A stretch of 64,000 nucleotides of DNA. Origin: Mycolicibacterium sp. S2-37 (GTDB lineage: Bacteria; Actinomycetota; Actinomycetes; Mycobacteriales; Mycobacteriaceae). A model generated the notes under the pieces. That model did not search any database. It was not told the origin of the DNA and was given only the letters and a program-made list of their open reading frames with translations. Shown piece after piece: positions 30,301-40,500 of the stretch (the first letter of the stretch is position 1; every line of letters starts with the position of its first letter). The DNA is taken from contig NZ_JAFEVR010000002.1 of the NCBI RefSeq assembly GCF_017352375.1, forward strand, positions 62,001 to 126,000, in the 5' to 3' direction. Both the position numbers and the translations under genes were made by a program.

Positions 30301-33300
30301 CGAACGCCTTCCCGCCTACATGGTGCCGGCCGCAGTGCTGGTGCTCGACGAGCTGCCGCTGACTGTCAGCGGCAAGCTCGACCGGCGGGCGCTGCCGGCG
30401 CCGGACTATCAGGATGTCGAGAACTACCGGGCCCCGACCACGCTCGCCGAAGAGATGCTGACCGGCATATTCGCCCAGGTCCTCGGGGTGGACCGGGTCG
30501 GCGTGCACGATTCGTTCTTCGAGCTGGGCGGAGACTCGCTGTCGGCGATGCGGCTGATCGCCGCGGTCAACGCGGGCATGGCCGCCGATCTCACGGTGCG
30601 CACGGTTTTCGAGGCCCCGACGGTGGCGCAACTGGCGACCCGCGTCCACGCCGGCGACGGTGGGCTCGAGCCGCTGGTGGCTCAGCAGCGTCCGGCGGTG
30701 ATCCCGCTGTCGTTCGCCCAGAATCGCCTGTGGTTCATCGATCAGCTGCAGGGTCCGTCGCCGGTGTACAACCTGGCGGTGGCGCTGCGGCTACGCGGAC
30801 CGCTCGACACCGACATGCTGGCTGCCGCGCTGGCCGACGTCGTGGCAAGGCACGAAAGCCTGCGGACGGTGTTCGACGCTCCGGAAGGTATACCCCGGCA
30901 GGTGGTGGTCGACCCGGAGCACGCCGATTTCGGATGGCAGGTCGTCGATGCCACGCGGTGGCCGAAGAGCCGGCTCGAGGAGGCGGTCGAGGAGACGGCG
31001 CTGCGGACGTTCGATCTGGCGACCGAGATCCCGCTGCGGTCGCGGCTCTACCGGGTGGGTGACGACGACCACGTGTGGGTGGCAGTGGTGCACCACATCG
31101 CCGCCGACGGCTGGTCGATCGGCCCGCTGGTGGCCGATCTCGGCGTGGCGTACCAGGGCCGCTGCGCGGGTCGTGCACCGGATTGGGCCGATCTCGCCGT
31201 GCAGTACGTGGATTACACGCTCTGGCAGCGTGCACAGTTCGGTGAGCTGACCGACGGAAAGAGCCGCATCGCCGCCCAGCTGGCCTACTGGCAGGAAGCG
31301 CTGGCCGGGATGCCGGAACGGCTCGTGCTGCCCACCGACCGGACCTACCCGCAGGTGGCCGATCAGCGGGGTGCGACGGTGGCAGTGGACTGGCCGGAAG
31401 AACTGCAGCGCGCCGTCGCCGGGATGGCGCGTGAGCACAGTGCCACCAGCTTCATGGTGATGCAGGCCGCGCTCGCGGTGCTGCTGTCCAAACTCAGCGC
31501 GAGTTCCGATGTGGCGGTGGGTTTCCCGATCGCCGGGCGACGGGACCCAGCGCTCGACGACCTGGTCGGCTTCTTTGTCAACACCCTGGTGTTGCGGCTC
31601 GACCTGACCGGCGACCCCAGTGTCGCCGAGGTAGTCGATCAGGTGCGCAGACGCAGCCTGGCCGCATATGAGCACCAGGATGTGCCGTTCGAGGTGGTCG
31701 TCGACCGACTGAACCCGACCCGTTCGCTGACCCACCACCCCCTGGTCCAGGTGATGCTGGCCTGGCAGAACCTGCCTGCCGACACCGGCGACTCGTCGGC
31801 CGCGGGGCTGGCGCTCGGCGATCTGGAGGTCAGCCAGCTGCCGGTGAACACCGGTGCCGCCCGGATGGACCTGTCGTTCTCGCTGGCCGAACGTTGGAGC
31901 GCCACGGGCGATCCGGCCGGGATCGGCGGATTCGTGGAATTCCGCACCGACGTGTTCGACGCGGGCACCGTCGAGGCGTTCGTCGAACGGTTGCGGCGGG
32001 TACTGGTCGCGATCAGCACCGAGCCGGAACTGCGGCTGTCGTCGATCGACGTGCTGGACGAGACCGAGCACGCCCGCCTGGACAGGTGGGGTAACCGCTG
32101 GGCTCTCACCGAATCGGTCGATGTCGCACCGTCGATTCCTGCCGCCTTCGCCGAGCAGGTCCTCCGTGCGCCCGACGCCACGGCGATCACCTGTGGCGAG
32201 CGCTCATGGACCTACCGCGAGCTCGATGAGGCGTCGAACCGGTTCGCGCACCTGCTGGTCGACCGTGGGGTCAGGGCCGGCGACCGGGTGGCGGTGCTGC
32301 TGCCGCGCACCGCTGAGGCCGTCGTTGCCGTTCTGGCCGTCGTCAAGACCGGTGCGGCATACGTGCCGATCGACCCCGCGGTACCCACCACCCGAATGGA
32401 CTTCGTTCTCGCTGATTCCGTACCGGTCGCGGTGATCACCGCCGCCGCGCTGGCCGATCGACTGCAGGAGCACCGCGGACCGGTCATCGACGTCGACGAT
32501 CCCGCCGTCGCCCATGAATTGGGTACCGCTCTGCCGGCGCCGGACCCCGATCAGGTCGCGTACGTCATCTACACCTCGGGCACCACCGGGACCCCCAAGG
32601 GGGTGGCGATCCCGCACCGCAACGTCACCGCGCTGCTCGAGACGATCGACGCGGAAATGGGCCTGGCCGAACAGGTCTGGACCCAATGCCACTCGCTGGC
32701 ATTCGACTACTCGGTCTGGGAGATCTGGGGCCCGCTGCTCTACGGCGGCCGGCTCGTCGTGGTACCGGACCCGGTGGTGCGTTCGCCGGAGGATCTGCAC
32801 GCCCTGCTGGCCACCGAACAGGTGACCGTGCTGAGCCAGACCCCGTCGGCGTTCTACGCGTTGCAGGCTGCAGACGGGCTGCAGCCCGGGATCGGCAGGC
32901 AGCTCACGCTGGAGGCGGTCGTCTTCGGCGGAGAGGCGCTGGAGCCGCAACGTCTGGTCCCGTGGTTCGATGCGCACCCGGAGTCGCCGCGGCTGATAAA
33001 CATGTACGGCATCACCGAGACCACGGTGCACGCATCATTCCGGGAGATCTTCCCGTGTGATGCCGGTAGCGCGGTCAGCCCGATCGGAGTGCCATTGGCG
33101 CACCTGGGCTTCTTCGTGCTGGACACCGCGCTGCAGCCGGTGGCACCCGGCGTCGTCGGTGAACTCTACGTCGCCGGTGAGGGTTTGGCGTATGGCTATG
33201 TCAACCGGGCCGGACTGTCGGCGGCGAGATTCGTGGCGTGTCCGTTCGGCGCGCCGGGGCAGCGCATGTACCGCACCGGTGACGTGATGTGCTGGGGCGC

Positions 33301-36300
33301 CGACGGTGAGCTGCGGTATCTGGGGCGGGCCGACGAGCAGGTCAAGATCCGCGGATACCGCATCGAACTGGGGGAGGTGCAGTCGGCGCTGGCGGCGCTG
33401 GACGGCGTCGGACAGGCCGAGGTGATCGCGCGTGAGGATCGTCCCGGCGACAAGCGTCTGGTCGGGTACGTCACCGGAACGGCGGACCCCGCGCAGCTGC
33501 GCGCCGCACTGGCAGAACGCCTACCCGAGTACATGATCCCGGCCGCAGTGGTGGTGGTCGACGCGATGCCGCTGACGGTCAACGGCAAGCTCGACAAGCG
33601 AGCCCTGCCCGCCCCCGAGTACCAGGACGGGGACTCGTATCGCGCACCGGCCGATGCGGTCGAGGCGATCCTCGCCGGGATCTACGCCGACGTGCTCGGC
33701 CTGGGACGCGTCGGGGTGGACGAGTCGTTCTTCGAGCTGGGCGGGGACAGCATCCTGTCGATGCAGGTGGTCGCGCGGGCGCGGGCGGCAGGAGTCCTGT
33801 GCCGGCCGCGCGACGTGTTCGTCGAGCAGACCGTGGCCCGGCTGGCCCGCGTCGCCCGGATGACGACAGCGGCCGACGACACGGTCGACGAGGGCGCTGG
33901 GTCGCTGGTCGCCACCCCGATCATCCACTGGCTGCGGCAGGTTCGAGGCCCGGTGGACCAGTTCAACCAGACGGTGGTGGTACAGGCCCCGGTCGGGGCG
34001 ACCGAGGCCGACGTGGTGGTGGTCCTGCAGGCAGTGCTGGACCGGCACGCTGTCCTGCGCCTGCGGGTCGACGAGGACTGGGCGCTGATGGTCTCCGACG
34101 CGGGTGCGGTGGATGCGCATACCTGCCTGCGCACCGTCGACGAGCTGACCGATCAGGTGGTCGCGGAAGCGCGGGCGAGATTGAACCCGGTCGCCGGACG
34201 GATGCTGAGCGCGCTGTGGGTACCCACGACGGGTCGGCTGGTGGTCATCGCCCATCACCTGGTCGTGGACGGAGTGTCCTGGCGAATCCTCCTGGAGGAC
34301 ATCAACCTGGCGTGGACGCAGCACCGCACCGGCCAGCCGGTGGAGTTGCCCGCACCGGGAACGTCGTTCGCACGATGGGCAGCCCTGCTGGCCGAGCACG
34401 CGTATCACCCGCAGGTCGTCGCACAGGCCGAAGCCTGGCAGCAGATCGTGGCCGTGCCCGCGCACCTACCTGCGGTGCAACCTGCGGTGGACACCTACGC
34501 CAACGCCGGGAGCCTGTCGCTCGAACTGGACACCGAGACGACGCGGCAACTGCTCGGCGAGGTGCCCGCGGCCTTCCACGCCGGGATCAACGACATCCTG
34601 CTGATCGCCTTCGGACTGGCGCTCGCGGAGTTCTGCGGGGTTCTCGGTGACCCCCGCGCCGCCCCCATCGTCATCGACGCCGAAGGCCATGGCCGCCAGG
34701 AGGATCTGGACACCGAGGATGACAGCGTCGACCTGTCGCGCACCGTCGGATGGTTCACCACCAAGTACCCGGTCGCGCTGTCCGTCGGGGACGGGCTGCG
34801 CTGGAGCCAGGTGCTGACCGGCGCCGCCGGCCTCGGTGCGGTGGTCAAAAACGCCAAAGAGCAACTCCGGCACCTCCCGGACGGTGTGACCTACGGTCTG
34901 CTGCGCTATCTCAACGACGACGTCGATCTGGCCGGAGCCGACCCGCCGATCGGGTTCAACTACCTGGGCCGCCTGGGTGCCGGCGCCGCCGAGGTGTCCG
35001 GGGACATGTGGGAGATCCGCCAGGACGGCTGGTCGATGACCGGCGCTGCGGCGGCCATCCCGATGCCGTTGATGCACACCGTGGAACTCAACGCCGGAAC
35101 CGTGGACACCGACGCCGGCCCCCGGCTGCGTGCCGGCTGGTCGTGGGCACTGTCATCGCTGGACCACGCCCAGGTCAACCGCCTCGGTGAACTCTGGTTC
35201 GACGCGCTGGCGGGCATCTGCGCGCACGTTCGCAGCGGCGGCGGCGGGTTGACCCCGTCCGATGTCGCGCCCGCCGCGCTGAGCCAGGATCAGATCGACG
35301 AGGTGTGCCTGTCGGACCGGGTCGCCGACATCCTGCCGTTGACTCCGCTGCAGGAGGGTCTGCTCTTCCACGCCGGCGTCGCACACGCCACCGGCGACGA
35401 CGTGTACGCGGTACAACTCGATGTCACGCTGAGCGGCCGATTGGATCCGCACCGGCTGCGCGAGGCGGTGAGTCTGGCGGTGCAGCGTCATCCGAATCTC
35501 GTGGTCCGCTTCTGCGGGCGGTTCGGTGCGCCGGTGCAGATCATCCCGAGCGATCCCGATTTGCCCTGGCGATACGCCGATCTGGTCGGCCACGGGCATG
35601 ACCTCGACGACGAGATCGCCCGGGTGTGCGCCGAAGAGCGCCATGCTGTCTGCGATCTGGCCGCCCAGCCGCCCTTCCGCGCGGCGCTGATCCGCACCGG
35701 GCCGGACGAGCACCGGTTCGTGCTGACCAATCACCACATCGTGCTCGACGGGTGGTCGCTGCCGATCCTGCTGGGGGAGATCTTCGCCAGCTACTACGGC
35801 CAGTGGCTGCCCGCGGCCGTGCCCTATCGCCGCTTCGTGAGCTGGCTGAGCGGCCGCGATCTCGAGTCGGCCGGATCGGCGTGGGCGCAGGTACTCGCCG
35901 GGGTCGACGCACCCACCGTCGTCGGCCCGCCGGACCGGCTCCGGCCGGGCCCGCGTGCGGTTGTCGCGCAGCGGCTTCCGGAACCGACCACCCGGGCGCT
36001 GGGTGAGCTGGCACGCGCACACCACACCACCGTCAGCACCGTGCTGCAGGCGGCGTGGGCGCAGGTGCTGTGCCGGCTGACCGGTCGACACGACGTGGTC
36101 TTCGGTGCCGTGGTGTCGGGCCGGCCCGACGAGGTCGTCGGCGCGGACTCCATGGTGGGATTGTTCATCAACACCGTGCCGGTCCGGGCCACGATGACCC
36201 CGACGACGACCACCGCAGATCTGCTCGACCAGCTGCACAACGGCCGCAACCGCACCCTGGAGCACGAGCACATACCGCTGCACGAGATCCATCGGATCAC

Positions 36301-36874
36301 CGGCCATCAGCAGCTCTTCGACACCGTCTTCGTCTACGAGAACTATCCGACCGACGCCGCCAAGCTGTCCGGCGACGACGGGCTGGTGGTCACCGACCTC
36401 ACCAACCGGGACTACTATCACTATCCCCTTGCACTGCAGGCGGTTCCGGGTGCCGAGCTCGACTTGCGCATCCAGTACCGTGCGGACGTGTTCGACCAGG
36501 CGGATATCGACGCGCTGGTCGAGCAGTTCCAGCGGGTGGTGGTGGCGATGGTCACCGATCCCACCCAGCCGTTGGCCCCCACTGCCGCCCGCGACGACGC
36601 CGAGCCTGCCGCTCCCGCGAACGCACCGGCCGCGGGCCGTCGCACACCAACGACCGATGTCGAGCGGATCCTGGTCGGCGTCGTCGCCGGAGTGCTGGGA
36701 CGGGAGTCCGTCGGAGTCGAGGACTCCTTCTTCGATCTGGGCGGGGATTCGCTCTCGGCGATGCAGGTGATCACTGCGATCAACGCCGCCCTCGAGGTCG
36801 ACCTGCCGGTCACCGCGCTGTTCGAGGCGCCGACCGTCGCGCTGCTGGGCCGGACGGTGGGGGCGGCTCGCTAA
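24371..36874 (+). CDS. Mps2-like NRPS (C-A-T, C-A-T, C-A-T-E, C-T)
   Basis: A 4167-residue synthetase that continues the first NRPS. Domain landmarks by residue: C1 HHIVLDG 139, A1 core 599, T1 GGDS 994; C2 HHIAADG 1183, A2 core 1676, T2 2053; C3 HHIAADG 2241, A3 core 2736, T3 3124; E HHLVVDG 3296; C4 HHIVLDG 3788, T4 GGDS 4124. Pocket codes read by eye are D-V-C-S-I-A-L-V-H-K, D-F-W-T-L-G-A-V-Y-K and D-Y-W-S-V-G-M-V-H-K; only the last is clearly Thr-like. C1 and C4 follow E domains and have the D-accepting PLTPLQ[QE]G start, while C2 and C3 are of the L-type. No thioesterase or reductase domain follows T4. The ATG at 24371 overlaps the previous stop; a TTG 12 bases earlier is in frame. Confidence 0.93.
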   Translation: MRIADVLPLTPLQQGLLFLAGTAQGDDDVYAVQLSITLSGPLDRDQLCEAVQTVVTRHPNLAARFSQKFADPVQIIPADPETPWRYHDLTTGDIDIDGQTARVCREERVAVCDLADQPPFRAALIRIGSDEHRFVLTNHHIVLDGWSLPLLLGEVFAAYYGHRLPPPVPYRRFLNWLAGRDLDAARTAWADVLAGFDTPTLVGSAARAGQGRRDVASFALSEQSTQALGDLARSRQTTVSTVLQSAWAQVLVALTGHDDVAFGTTVSGRPAEVFGADSMVGLFINTVPVRARITAATTTADLLDQLQTSYTHTLDHQHLALNEIHRITGQDHLFDTFFVYENYPVDAASLPSADGLSVTGFAHREYNHYPVAIQAVPGTELTLRVEYDTGVFDAAGIETLTDRLKRVLAAMVADPTRPLSRFDVLDGAERARLDRWSRRAALTGDARSPLSIPALFAAQVARVPAACALSWGERSWTYRELDEVSNRFAHLLADNGIGPGHRVALLLPRSAEAIVSILAVLKTGAAYVPIDPAAPQARMQLVLDDSAPTLAITNADLAVRLSDQELPIIDAQEIHAGTGRPGTAPPAPRPQDIAYLIYTSGTTGVPKGVAITHDNVTQLMGALAAHIDLDDQVWSLWHSLAFDVSVCEMWGALLHGGRLVVVPESVARAPEEFHALLAAEQVTVLSQTPSGFYALQTADALQPELGRRLSLRAVIFAGEALEPQRLRTWREHHPTLPRLLNLYGTTETTVHASFREIGDQDIAGDDETVSPVGGPLTDLAFFVLDQWLRPVPAGVVGELYVAGPQAGLGYWRRPGLTSSRFVACPFGGPEERMYRTGDLVCWSPDGQLRYVGRADEQVKIRGYRIEIGEVRAALAAVDGVEQAVVIAREDRPGDKRLVGYVTGTADAPDPAAVRAAVAERLPEYMVPAAIMAIDTLPLTVNGKLDRRALPVPEYQGADDYRAPVTAVEEILAGIYARVLGVERVGVNDSFFDLGGDSLSAMRLIAAVNSGLNANLSVRTLFEAPTVAQLAPHVGGDTGGLEPLRAVDERPTVVPLSFSQNRLWFLDQLQGPSPTYNMPVALRLHGRLNTEVLGAALTDVVGRHESLRTRFAAPNGIPRQLVIPAEEADFGWGIVDATGWSEAELEDAVGAVARHPFDLAAEIPMQARLFRISEDDHVVVAVAHHIAADGLSVGPLVHDLGVAYLCRLAGLEPMWDELPVQYVDYTLWQRAQFGDLDDGDSLIARQLAYWRDALAGMPERLQLPTDRPYPPVADQRGASTTFGWSSDVQQRIAEVARDHNATSFMLMQAALAVLLSKLSASSDVAVGFPIGGRRDPALDELVGFFVNTLVLRVDLTGDPTVADLLAQVRRRALAAYEHQDVPFEVVVDTLSPSRSLTHHPLVQVMLDWRNLPAEASDQIVLALGDLQINQIRLDTQTARVDLAFSLNERWTRSGEPAGIGGAVEFRTDVFDTSSVEALIDRLQRVVLAMIADPTQRLSALSVLDEVEQVRLDEIGNRAVLTAPAPEAASIPELLADRVAAHPEAVAVSDGGHFLTYRELDDAATRLAHLLLERGVTRGSCVALLLERSASAVVAMVAVLKAGGAYLAIDPALPDSRIAFMLADAAPIAVVTTAGLQSRVDGQELTIVDAEDPAIAAQPISPPPGPSADDIAYLIYTSGTTGTPKGVALTHRNLAHLADSAPDGLPEHQVWTQCHSYAFDFSVWEIWAALLGGGRLAVIPDAVVRSPDDFHAMLIAEGVNVLTQTPSAVAALEPDGLESVALLLGGEACPFDVVQQWAPSRVVINAYGPTEITVYASMSAPLQIDAPGSEVVPIGAPPPAVALFVLDERLGRVPEGVVGELYVAGRGVGLGYIGRSALTASRFVACPFGTAGARMYRTGDLVRWRSDGQLQYVGRADEQVKIRGYRIEPGEVQAALAAVAGIEHAVVIAREDRPGDPRLVGYVTGAAALDPGKVRAALAERLPAYMVPAAVLVLDELPLTVSGKLDRRALPAPDYQDVENYRAPTTLAEEMLTGIFAQVLGVDRVGVHDSFFELGGDSLSAMRLIAAVNAGMAADLTVRTVFEAPTVAQLATRVHAGDGGLEPLVAQQRPAVIPLSFAQNRLWFIDQLQGPSPVYNLAVALRLRGPLDTDMLAAALADVVARHESLRTVFDAPEGIPRQVVVDPEHADFGWQVVDATRWPKSRLEEAVEETALRTFDLATEIPLRSRLYRVGDDDHVWVAVVHHIAADGWSIGPLVADLGVAYQGRCAGRAPDWADLAVQYVDYTLWQRAQFGELTDGKSRIAAQLAYWQEALAGMPERLVLPTDRTYPQVADQRGATVAVDWPEELQRAVAGMAREHSATSFMVMQAALAVLLSKLSASSDVAVGFPIAGRRDPALDDLVGFFVNTLVLRLDLTGDPSVAEVVDQVRRRSLAAYEHQDVPFEVVVDRLNPTRSLTHHPLVQVMLAWQNLPADTGDSSAAGLALGDLEVSQLPVNTGAARMDLSFSLAERWSATGDPAGIGGFVEFRTDVFDAGTVEAFVERLRRVLVAISTEPELRLSSIDVLDETEHARLDRWGNRWALTESVDVAPSIPAAFAEQVLRAPDATAITCGERSWTYRELDEASNRFAHLLVDRGVRAGDRVAVLLPRTAEAVVAVLAVVKTGAAYVPIDPAVPTTRMDFVLADSVPVAVITAAALADRLQEHRGPVIDVDDPAVAHELGTALPAPDPDQVAYVIYTSGTTGTPKGVAIPHRNVTALLETIDAEMGLAEQVWTQCHSLAFDYSVWEIWGPLLYGGRLVVVPDPVVRSPEDLHALLATEQVTVLSQTPSAFYALQAADGLQPGIGRQLTLEAVVFGGEALEPQRLVPWFDAHPESPRLINMYGITETTVHASFREIFPCDAGSAVSPIGVPLAHLGFFVLDTALQPVAPGVVGELYVAGEGLAYGYVNRAGLSAARFVACPFGAPGQRMYRTGDVMCWGADGELRYLGRADEQVKIRGYRIELGEVQSALAALDGVGQAEVIAREDRPGDKRLVGYVTGTADPAQLRAALAERLPEYMIPAAVVVVDAMPLTVNGKLDKRALPAPEYQDGDSYRAPADAVEAILAGIYADVLGLGRVGVDESFFELGGDSILSMQVVARARAAGVLCRPRDVFVEQTVARLARVARMTTAADDTVDEGAGSLVATPIIHWLRQVRGPVDQFNQTVVVQAPVGATEADVVVVLQAVLDRHAVLRLRVDEDWALMVSDAGAVDAHTCLRTVDELTDQVVAEARARLNPVAGRMLSALWVPTTGRLVVIAHHLVVDGVSWRILLEDINLAWTQHRTGQPVELPAPGTSFARWAALLAEHAYHPQVVAQAEAWQQIVAVPAHLPAVQPAVDTYANAGSLSLELDTETTRQLLGEVPAAFHAGINDILLIAFGLALAEFCGVLGDPRAAPIVIDAEGHGRQEDLDTEDDSVDLSRTVGWFTTKYPVALSVGDGLRWSQVLTGAAGLGAVVKNAKEQLRHLPDGVTYGLLRYLNDDVDLAGADPPIGFNYLGRLGAGAAEVSGDMWEIRQDGWSMTGAAAAIPMPLMHTVELNAGTVDTDAGPRLRAGWSWALSSLDHAQVNRLGELWFDALAGICAHVRSGGGGLTPSDVAPAALSQDQIDEVCLSDRVADILPLTPLQEGLLFHAGVAHATGDDVYAVQLDVTLSGRLDPHRLREAVSLAVQRHPNLVVRFCGRFGAPVQIIPSDPDLPWRYADLVGHGHDLDDEIARVCAEERHAVCDLAAQPPFRAALIRTGPDEHRFVLTNHHIVLDGWSLPILLGEIFASYYGQWLPAAVPYRRFVSWLSGRDLESAGSAWAQVLAGVDAPTVVGPPDRLRPGPRAVVAQRLPEPTTRALGELARAHHTTVSTVLQAAWAQVLCRLTGRHDVVFGAVVSGRPDEVVGADSMVGLFINTVPVRATMTPTTTTADLLDQLHNGRNRTLEHEHIPLHEIHRITGHQQLFDTVFVYENYPTDAAKLSGDDGLVVTDLTNRDYYHYPLALQAVPGAELDLRIQYRADVFDQADIDALVEQFQRVVVAMVTDPTQPLAPTAARDDAEPAAPANAPAAGRRTPTTDVERILVGVVAGVLGRESVGVEDSFFDLGGDSLSAMQVITAINAALEVDLPVTALFEAPTVALLGRTVGAAR

Positions 36875-36878
36875 CGCG

Positions 36879-37553
36879 TCACCAGAGGCACGGCACGAGC
36901 CGGTAGCGGACCCTGGTGGTGTATTCCCGGTATCCCACCAGTTCTTCGCGGAGCAGTGTCTCCTCGTCGTGGATGCGCCAGGCGAGTACGGCCAGGCCCG
37001 GCACGACGAACAGCAGGGCCCAGTACGATCCGAGCGCCAGCGGGATCCCGACCAGCATGATCGTGTTGCCGGTGTACATCGGATGCCGGACCAGCCCGTA
37101 CAGACCGGTGGAGACGACGTTCTGGCCCGCCTCGACCTGGACCGTCGTCGAGGCGTAGTTGTTCTGCGTGGTCACCAGCACGACCACGGCCAGGCTGATC
37201 CCGACCAGGGCACTGCCGATCACGCTGACCGCGGCCGGCACAGCGGACCAGCCGAATCGGTGGTCGAATCCGCTCACCACGCACATCGCCGCGAGCGACA
37301 GGTACAGCCCGGCCATCACCAGCTTCTGCGCACGCCGCGCTTCGGCTGTCGGTCCGCCACGCAAACGCCGTTGCAGCGCAGCAGGATTGGTTATCTGTAA
37401 GTAGACGCTGGGTATCCAGGCCGACAGCGCGAACACCGCCAGGAACAGCCACGCCTGCCAGTAGGTGGACGTGCCCGCAGGCAGGAAGATCAGCAGGGCG
37501 ATCGCACACACCTGGACAAGCCCGGACACGAACACTCGCAGAACAGCTTTCAT
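36879..37553 (-). CDS. ICMT/PEMT-family membrane methyltransferase
   Basis: A 224-residue polytopic membrane protein, about five hydrophobic segments, of the isoprenylcysteine carboxyl methyltransferase family. The diagnostic C-terminus has GLYGLVRHPMYTGN (SAM-binding RHP), IHDEETLL with the catalytic-loop acids, and YREYTTRVRYRLVP. Members methylate carboxyl groups or phospholipid amines. The ATG has GGGAGA just upstream; a GTG one codon earlier is possible. It lies 22 bases behind the PKS and so is co-transcribed with it, and its stop is only four bases from the convergent NRPS stop. With no release domain on the NRPS, methyl-ester capping of the peptide carboxylate is an attractive but unproven role. 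Confidence 0.82.
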   Translation of the reverse strand: MKAVLRVFVSGLVQVCAIALLIFLPAGTSTYWQAWLFLAVFALSAWIPSVYLQITNPAALQRRLRGGPTAEARRAQKLVMAGLYLSLAAMCVVSGFDHRFGWSAVPAAVSVIGSALVGISLAVVVLVTTQNNYASTTVQVEAGQNVVSTGLYGLVRHPMYTGNTIMLVGIPLALGSYWALLFVVPGLAVLAWRIHDEETLLREELVGYREYTTRVRYRLVPCLW

Positions 37554-37575
37554 CACTCTCCCTGGCCTCGGTCCG

Positions 37576-40500
37576 TCACCGTGCGGTTTCGGGCCGGGTA
37601 TCGCTGCCGGCGTCCTGACGGGGCGTCAGCCTGCGGCTCAACAACTCGGCGATGTCTCGCACCGAGCGATCGGCGAGGTCACCCGATGCCAGGCGAATCC
37701 CCGTTTCGGACTCGATGCGGGTCCGCAGCTCCAGAGCACCCAGGGAATCCACGCCGTATTCGGACAGCGGACGGTCCGGATCGATGCTGCGGCGCAGGAC
37801 CAGGCCGATCTGGTCGGAGATCAACCGCCGCAGCCGGCCGGGCCATTCCTCCGGTGGCAATTCGCCGAGCACGGCGCGCAATCTGGCTGTGCCCGTGCGG
37901 TTGTCGTCGACCGAACGGAACGCCTCGGCGAACGGACTGCGGTGGGCCAGGGCGGTGAGCCACGTGGTTCCGGTGATCGGTGCGTATCCGGTGTAGGGGC
38001 GGTCGTGGCGGAGCAGCGCCTCGAACGCATGTGCACCCTCATCCGGAGTGACGGCGGTTTCGGCGCCTTCGCTGGACGCAGTGGTGTGCCCGATCTGGCC
38101 CCAGGCCCCCCAGGCGATCACCGTGGCAGGCAGGCCCTGGACTCGGCGCCACCGGGTGAAGGAGTCCAGCCAGCTGTTCGCCGCGGCGTACGCGCCGCGT
38201 CCAGGCGAACCCACCAGCGCGGCGGCCGAGGAGAAGCAACAGAACCAGTCCAGTGGCTGATCGGCGGTCGCGATGTGCAGATTCCATGCGCCGTGGACCT
38301 TCGGCGCCCAGTGACGTTCGAGGAGCTCGTCGGTGATGTCGGCCAGGGCGGCGTCTCCGGAGGTTGTCGCGGCGTGCAGCACACCGCGTACCGGCAGGCC
38401 GGTGCCGGTCGCGTTGGCCACCAGTCGCCGTGCGGTGTCCGGGTCGGAGATGTCGCCGCAGTGGACGACGACGTCTGCGCCCATCACCCGGATGAGCTCG
38501 ATCGTCTCCAGCGCCTTGAGCGTCGGTTGCGACCTGGAGGTGAGCACGATACGGCCGCACCCCGCGTCGGCCATCTTCTCGGCGAGGAACAATCCCAGAT
38601 CGCTCAGGCCGCCGGTGATGAGGTAGGCGCCGTCGGGGCGGAAGACGCGAACCTGCTCGGGCGGCGTCACCACGGCGCTGTGTCCGGGCCGCGAGACTTC
38701 GAGGAGGAGTTTTCCAGTGTGCTGAGCGGCTGCCATCACGCGGATCGCGTCGGCGGTATCGGCGAGGCGGTAATTCGTGTGTCGGGCTGCGGGCAGCGCG
38801 CCGTCGGCGACGAGACCGAATACGGTGCGCAGCAGTTCGGCGACCCGGTGGGGGTGGCGGTGCGCCATGAGCGCCAGGTCGAGGTAGTGGAAGGTGAGGT
38901 TGTTCCGGAAGGGGTACAGACCCAATTGGGTGTCTCCGTAGACGTCGCGTTTGCCGATCTCCACGAATCGTCCGCCGGTCGCCAGCAATTGGAGGCCGGC
39001 ACGTAGTGCCGGGCCGGTCAGGGAATTGAGCACGATGTCGACACCGTATCCGTCGGTGTCCTGGCGAATCTGTTCGGCGAACTCGGTACTGCGCGAGTTG
39101 TAGACATGCTGGATTCCCATGCTGCGCAACAGTTCCCGCCGCTCGGCGCTGCCTGCGGTGGCGAAGATCTGCGCTCCTGCGGCGCGGGCGATCGCGATCG
39201 CGGCCTGCCCGACGCCGCCCGTTGCGGAATGGATCAGCACGCGGTCCGACGACGAGATCCTGGCCTGCTCGTACAGGCCGTACCAGGCGGTGGCGGTCGC
39301 GGTCGCCGCGGCGACGGCCTGATGGTCGGTCAGCCCGCGAGGAAGGGGAACGGCCAGCAGAGCGTCACAGGTGACGAACGTGCCCCAGCAGCCGCCGGGG
39401 CAGAACCCGGCGACGCGGTCGCCGACCTGGTGATCGATGACGTCCGGCCCGACCTGCGTGACCACCCCCACGAAATCGCCGCCGAGTTCGGGCGCCTCAC
39501 CGTCGGCGGGGAAACGGCCCATGGCGACCAGGACGTCGGCGAAGTTGATGCTCGACGCGGTCACCGCCACCTCGATCTGACCCGGCCCGGGCCGGACCCG
39601 GTCACAGGAGACCAGTTCCAGGGTCTCCAGGTCGCCCGGGGTGCGGATCCGCAGCCGCATTCCGTCGCGATCATGGTCGGCGACGGCGACCTGTCGGTCG
39701 TCCGGGCGCAGGGGCGCGGGGCGCAACCGCGCGGTGTACCACGTACCGTCGCGCCAGGCGGTCTCGTCGTCCGCTGAGTCGCTGAGCAGCTGTCCGGCCA
39801 GCCGGCCGGCATCGGTGCTGCCATCGCCGTCGATGTGGGTGATGCGCAGATGCGGAAGCTCGGCCGCGGCCACCCGTAGCAGGCCGCGCACCGCGCCCAG
39901 TTCCAGGTCGGCCACATCCCCGGGCAGTACGGTCTGGGCGGCTCGGGTCACCACCACGAGGTGAGGGAGACGTCCCGGTGTCCCGGTCACCTCTCGGGCG
40001 ATGCGCAACAGATGCCGGGCGCAATCCAGCGCCTGGGCCGGCGGGTGATCGTCGGCATTGCCGGACCGGGGCCCCGTCACGATCACGACGCCGGCGTGCG
40101 GCCGCTCCCGGAGGCGGGTCCGGAGTTCCTCTGCGGTCGTGGAGTGGTCGGTGTGTGGATACCACCCCATGGTGGTGCAGTACGCGCCGTGGCTGCTCAG
40201 CCGTTCGGTCAACGCGTCGGTCATGGCGGCGGCGGTGGCGGCGGCCGCGATGACCAGCCAGGAACCCGCATCGTCGCGGGACGGCTCAGGCGGTCGTCGC
40301 GGGTGCCAGTCGACGGCCAACAGCCGTTCGTCGAGCACCCGGTCGGTGTCGTCGACCGCCTCGGTGCCGAAGGAACATCCCCGCGCACTCAGCAGGACGA
40401 CACCGTCCTCGTCGAGCACGTCGAGGTCGGCTTCGACGCCGGTGGCATCGACCCGGGTCACCCGGGTGTGGCAATAGCGGGCGCCGCGAAGCGATCGATG

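Noticed and set aside
19545-36874. Calling the locus a standard GPL cluster with mps1 and mps2
   Set aside because: No reductase domain, a different module order and different pocket codes; the names are used only as a resemblance.
37465-39006. A 513-codon open frame on the plus strand
   Set aside because: It lies wholly antisense to the PKS and ICMT genes, is low in recognisable structure, and is explained by GC-rich third-position bias.
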